Below are positions 62,603 to 64,000 of a stretch of DNA of 64,000 bases, piece by piece. The position numbers were made by a program, and so were the translations under genes. The DNA is taken from NCBI RefSeq assembly GCF_019710575.1, contig NZ_JAHWFK010000005.1, positions 186,001-250,000 of the forward strand, in the 5' to 3' direction. The DNA comes from Paractinoplanes polyasparticus (lineage in GTDB: Bacteria > Actinomycetota > Actinomycetes > Mycobacteriales > Micromonosporaceae). Position 1 is the stretch's first letter; each line of letters begins with the position of its first letter. The notes under the pieces were generated by a model. The model ran no database searches. It saw only the letters and a program-made list of their open reading frames with translations, and was not told where the DNA came from.

Positions 62603-62941
62603 CTACTTGATGACGCGCACCTCCTGCGGCCAGCCACAGCCTTCCGCGATCTTGCCGGCCCACATCCTGGCCGTCTCCTCGTCGGGCACGTCGACGATGG
62701 TGAGTCCGCCCAGGAACTCCTTGGTCTCGACGTAGGGCCCGTCGGAGAACAGCACCGTGCCGCTCGTGGCGTCGGCGCTGAAAATCGGGCCGTCCTCTTC
62801 CAGACCACCGGCGAAGACGTACGCTCCGGCCGCCTTGATCTCGTCAACCACCGCCGCGGCGAGGGGTCCGCGGCTGCGGAACCACTCCTCCGTGTGGTCA
62901 CCCACCCACTGCTGGTTGAAGTAGATCAGGTACTGGGTCAT
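62603..62941 (-). CDS. YciI-family protein
   Basis: A 112-residue ferredoxin-like-fold protein of the YCII/DGPF group: MTQYLIYFNQQWV at the start, then the YVFAGGLEED and FSDGPYVETKEFLGGLTIVDV motifs. DGP is the signature of this branch. It is often encoded near sigma factors of the ECF41 type, but none is here. The activity is unknown. AAGGAGC lies 4 nt upstream. Confidence 0.9.
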   Translation of the reverse strand: MTQYLIYFNQQWVGDHTEEWFRSRGPLAAAVVDEIKAAGAYVFAGGLEEDGPIFSADATSGTVLFSDGPYVETKEFLGGLTIVDVPDEETARMWAGKIAEGCGWPQEVRVIK

Positions 62942-63045
62942 GGTCGCTCCTTCTGCTCGGCCGGACCCGCTGTCCGTCCCACCACGCTACGAACGGCGTC
63001 CGGCCGATCCGACACTCCTCGCCGGAAAAGTTGCCGCCCGGCCGC

Positions 63046-63858
63046 TCAGTCCTCCCGGCCGCAGTGGAACGGCACGACGCCGGCCGCCATCCGCAGGCCG
63101 CCCAGCACGTGGGCCAGCAGCAGCGGTTCGGTCCAGTACTCGGCCTTGTGGCCCAGTGCGGTGTAGAAGGCCCGGCCGCCGTCGTAGGGCTGGCACCACG
63201 AGATCGGGTGGTGCCGCCCCATGCCGGGCGAGCCGCCGGGCACGCTGTAGCCGCGCGGGTCGTACGTCCGCTCGTCCACCTCGGCCAGCACCCGGACGGT
63301 GTGGCGCGGGTTGGTGCGGAAGTTGTACCACTCCTCCTCGCGCACCCAGCGCCGCGGCAGCGGGCGGGTGGCGGCCGTGTCACGGCCGAGAACCTTGACC
63401 GTGGCCACCTGGTATTGCGCGTTCACCGAGCCCGGGTGGTCCCGGAAGTACGCGCCGACCAGGCCGCCGTACCAGGCCCAGTCGTACTCGGTGTCGGAGG
63501 CGGCGTGGATGCCCGCGTACCCGCCGCCGGCCCGGATGTAGCGCTCGAAGGCGGCCTGCTGGGCGTCGTCGAGCACGTCGCCAGTGGTGCTCAGCCACAC
63601 CACGACGTCGTAGCGGGCCAGGTTGGCGTCGGTGAACGCGGCCGCGTCCTCGGTCGCGTCCACCTTGAAGTGGTGCCGCGCCCCGAGTTGCCGGATCGCG
63701 GTCACGCCGGCCGGGATCGAATCGTGCCGGAAGGCCGCGGTCTTCGAGAAGACCAGAGCGCTGAACCGGGCATGCCCGGACGCCGCCGCCGGTGCGGCCG
63801 GGACGGCGAGCCCCGCCGCCACCACTATCGCCGCCATGAACCTGACCAGATGCCGCAT
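63046..63858 (-). CDS. secreted ThuA domain protein
   Basis: A 270-residue protein with a cleavable signal peptide (VRFMAAIVVAAGLAVPAAPAAA). It is followed by a ThuA/glutamine-amidotransferase-like domain: ALVFSKTAAFRHDSIPAGV, YDVVVWLSTTGDVLD, YIRAGGGYAGIHAASDTEYDW, and GRHHPISWCQPYDGGRAFYTALGH. ThuA-type domains bind or modify sugars. Many secreted relatives are followed by carbohydrate-binding modules, which are missing here. TGAGGAGGGG lies 3 nt before the ATG. Confidence 0.92.
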   Translation of the reverse strand: MRHLVRFMAAIVVAAGLAVPAAPAAASGHARFSALVFSKTAAFRHDSIPAGVTAIRQLGARHHFKVDATEDAAAFTDANLARYDVVVWLSTTGDVLDDAQQAAFERYIRAGGGYAGIHAASDTEYDWAWYGGLVGAYFRDHPGSVNAQYQVATVKVLGRDTAATRPLPRRWVREEEWYNFRTNPRHTVRVLAEVDERTYDPRGYSVPGGSPGMGRHHPISWCQPYDGGRAFYTALGHKAEYWTEPLLLAHVLGGLRMAAGVVPFHCGRED

Positions 63859-63949
63859 GACCCCTCCTCAGCTTCTTCGCGTGCGTACCGGGCCTTCGAT
63901 CGAAGACTATGACTTCACGCGCGGGGCTGGAAGGGGTTCGCCGGTTTGT

Positions 63950-64000
63950 CTAGGCGGCTCGGACCGGGCGGCCCACCAGCGCCGGAAGGTCGGCCATGGC
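63950..64000 (-). CDS. 3' end of a gene cut by the window edge
   Basis: The last 17 codons on the minus strand encode AMADLPALVGRPVRAA before a TAG at 63950-63952. Third positions are nearly all G/C. The piece is too short to identify. It is convergent neither with the ThuA gene nor overlapping it. Confidence 0.45.
   Translation of the reverse strand, partial: AMADLPALVGRPVRAA

Overview
The window is high-GC DNA (strong G/C preference at third codon positions, frequent GTG starts, genes packed with 1-14 bp overlaps) from an actinomycete. Mycolic-acid and Streptomyces-specific landmarks are absent. The gene families (PucR and LuxR-LAL regulators, F420/LLM oxidoreductases, a TIGR03086 protein, ALF-repeat toxins, a CebR-type operator) fit an Actinoplanes/Micromonosporaceae-like soil bacterium, but the genus is an inference. 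No rRNA, tRNA, CRISPR array, IS element or prophage is visible.

Layout. 0-10 kb: a small membrane protein; a MASE1-histidine kinase-GAF-GGDEF sensor followed by a stand-alone receiver; an LPxTG surface protein with a cysteine-less thioester domain; a secreted CBM2/Cip1-like protein under a perfect CebR box; a DHFR-like reductase; DNA polymerase IV; a membrane-anchored protein. 10.2-25.3 kb (minus strand): a long operon-like array with a peptide ABC importer (binding protein, permease, permease-ATPase fusion, ATPase), two related beta-lactamase-fold serine hydrolases (one fused to an S9 peptidase), a PucR regulator, and an M20 / GNAT / N-succinylamino-acid racemase triad. I read it as salvage of peptides that contain D-amino acids. 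25.7-29 kb: a two-component system and a membrane protein. 29-39.4 kb: CorA, OsmC, SDR, XRE regulator, polysaccharide deacetylase, LLM oxidoreductase and two tandem LAL regulators.

39.4-50.6 kb: an alpha/beta hydrolase, then a tightly overlapped eight-gene tryptophan/kynurenine catabolic operon (kynA, kynU, kmo, then 2-aminomuconate-semialdehyde dehydrogenase, 4-oxalocrotonate decarboxylase, 2-aminomuconate deaminase, 3-hydroxyanthranilate dioxygenase and ACMS decarboxylase). It is divergent from an Lrp-type regulator. A formamidase-like hydrolase lies beyond that regulator and could supply the missing step. The stretch also holds several truncated genes. 50.7-56.1 kb: WD40 and TolB-like propellers, a deaminase/VOC pair, and an ArsR-SRPBCC-TIGR03086 operon with two palindromic operators on a clear promoter. 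56.1-60.6 kb: a secreted ALF-repeat/coiled-coil/HINT polymorphic toxin with an overlapping probable immunity gene. 60.7-64 kb: a TetR/epimerase deletion scar, an AraC regulator, a tiny secreted peptide with a duplicated motif and a strong terminator, YciI, ThuA and the end of one more gene.

Several genes appear to be transcribed leaderlessly: an NA(G/C)(G/A)CT -10 element lies exactly 6 nt before the start codon of dinB, the 25.7 kb kinase, the 27.9 kb membrane protein, the XRE regulator, the LLM oxidoreductase and the first LAL regulator.
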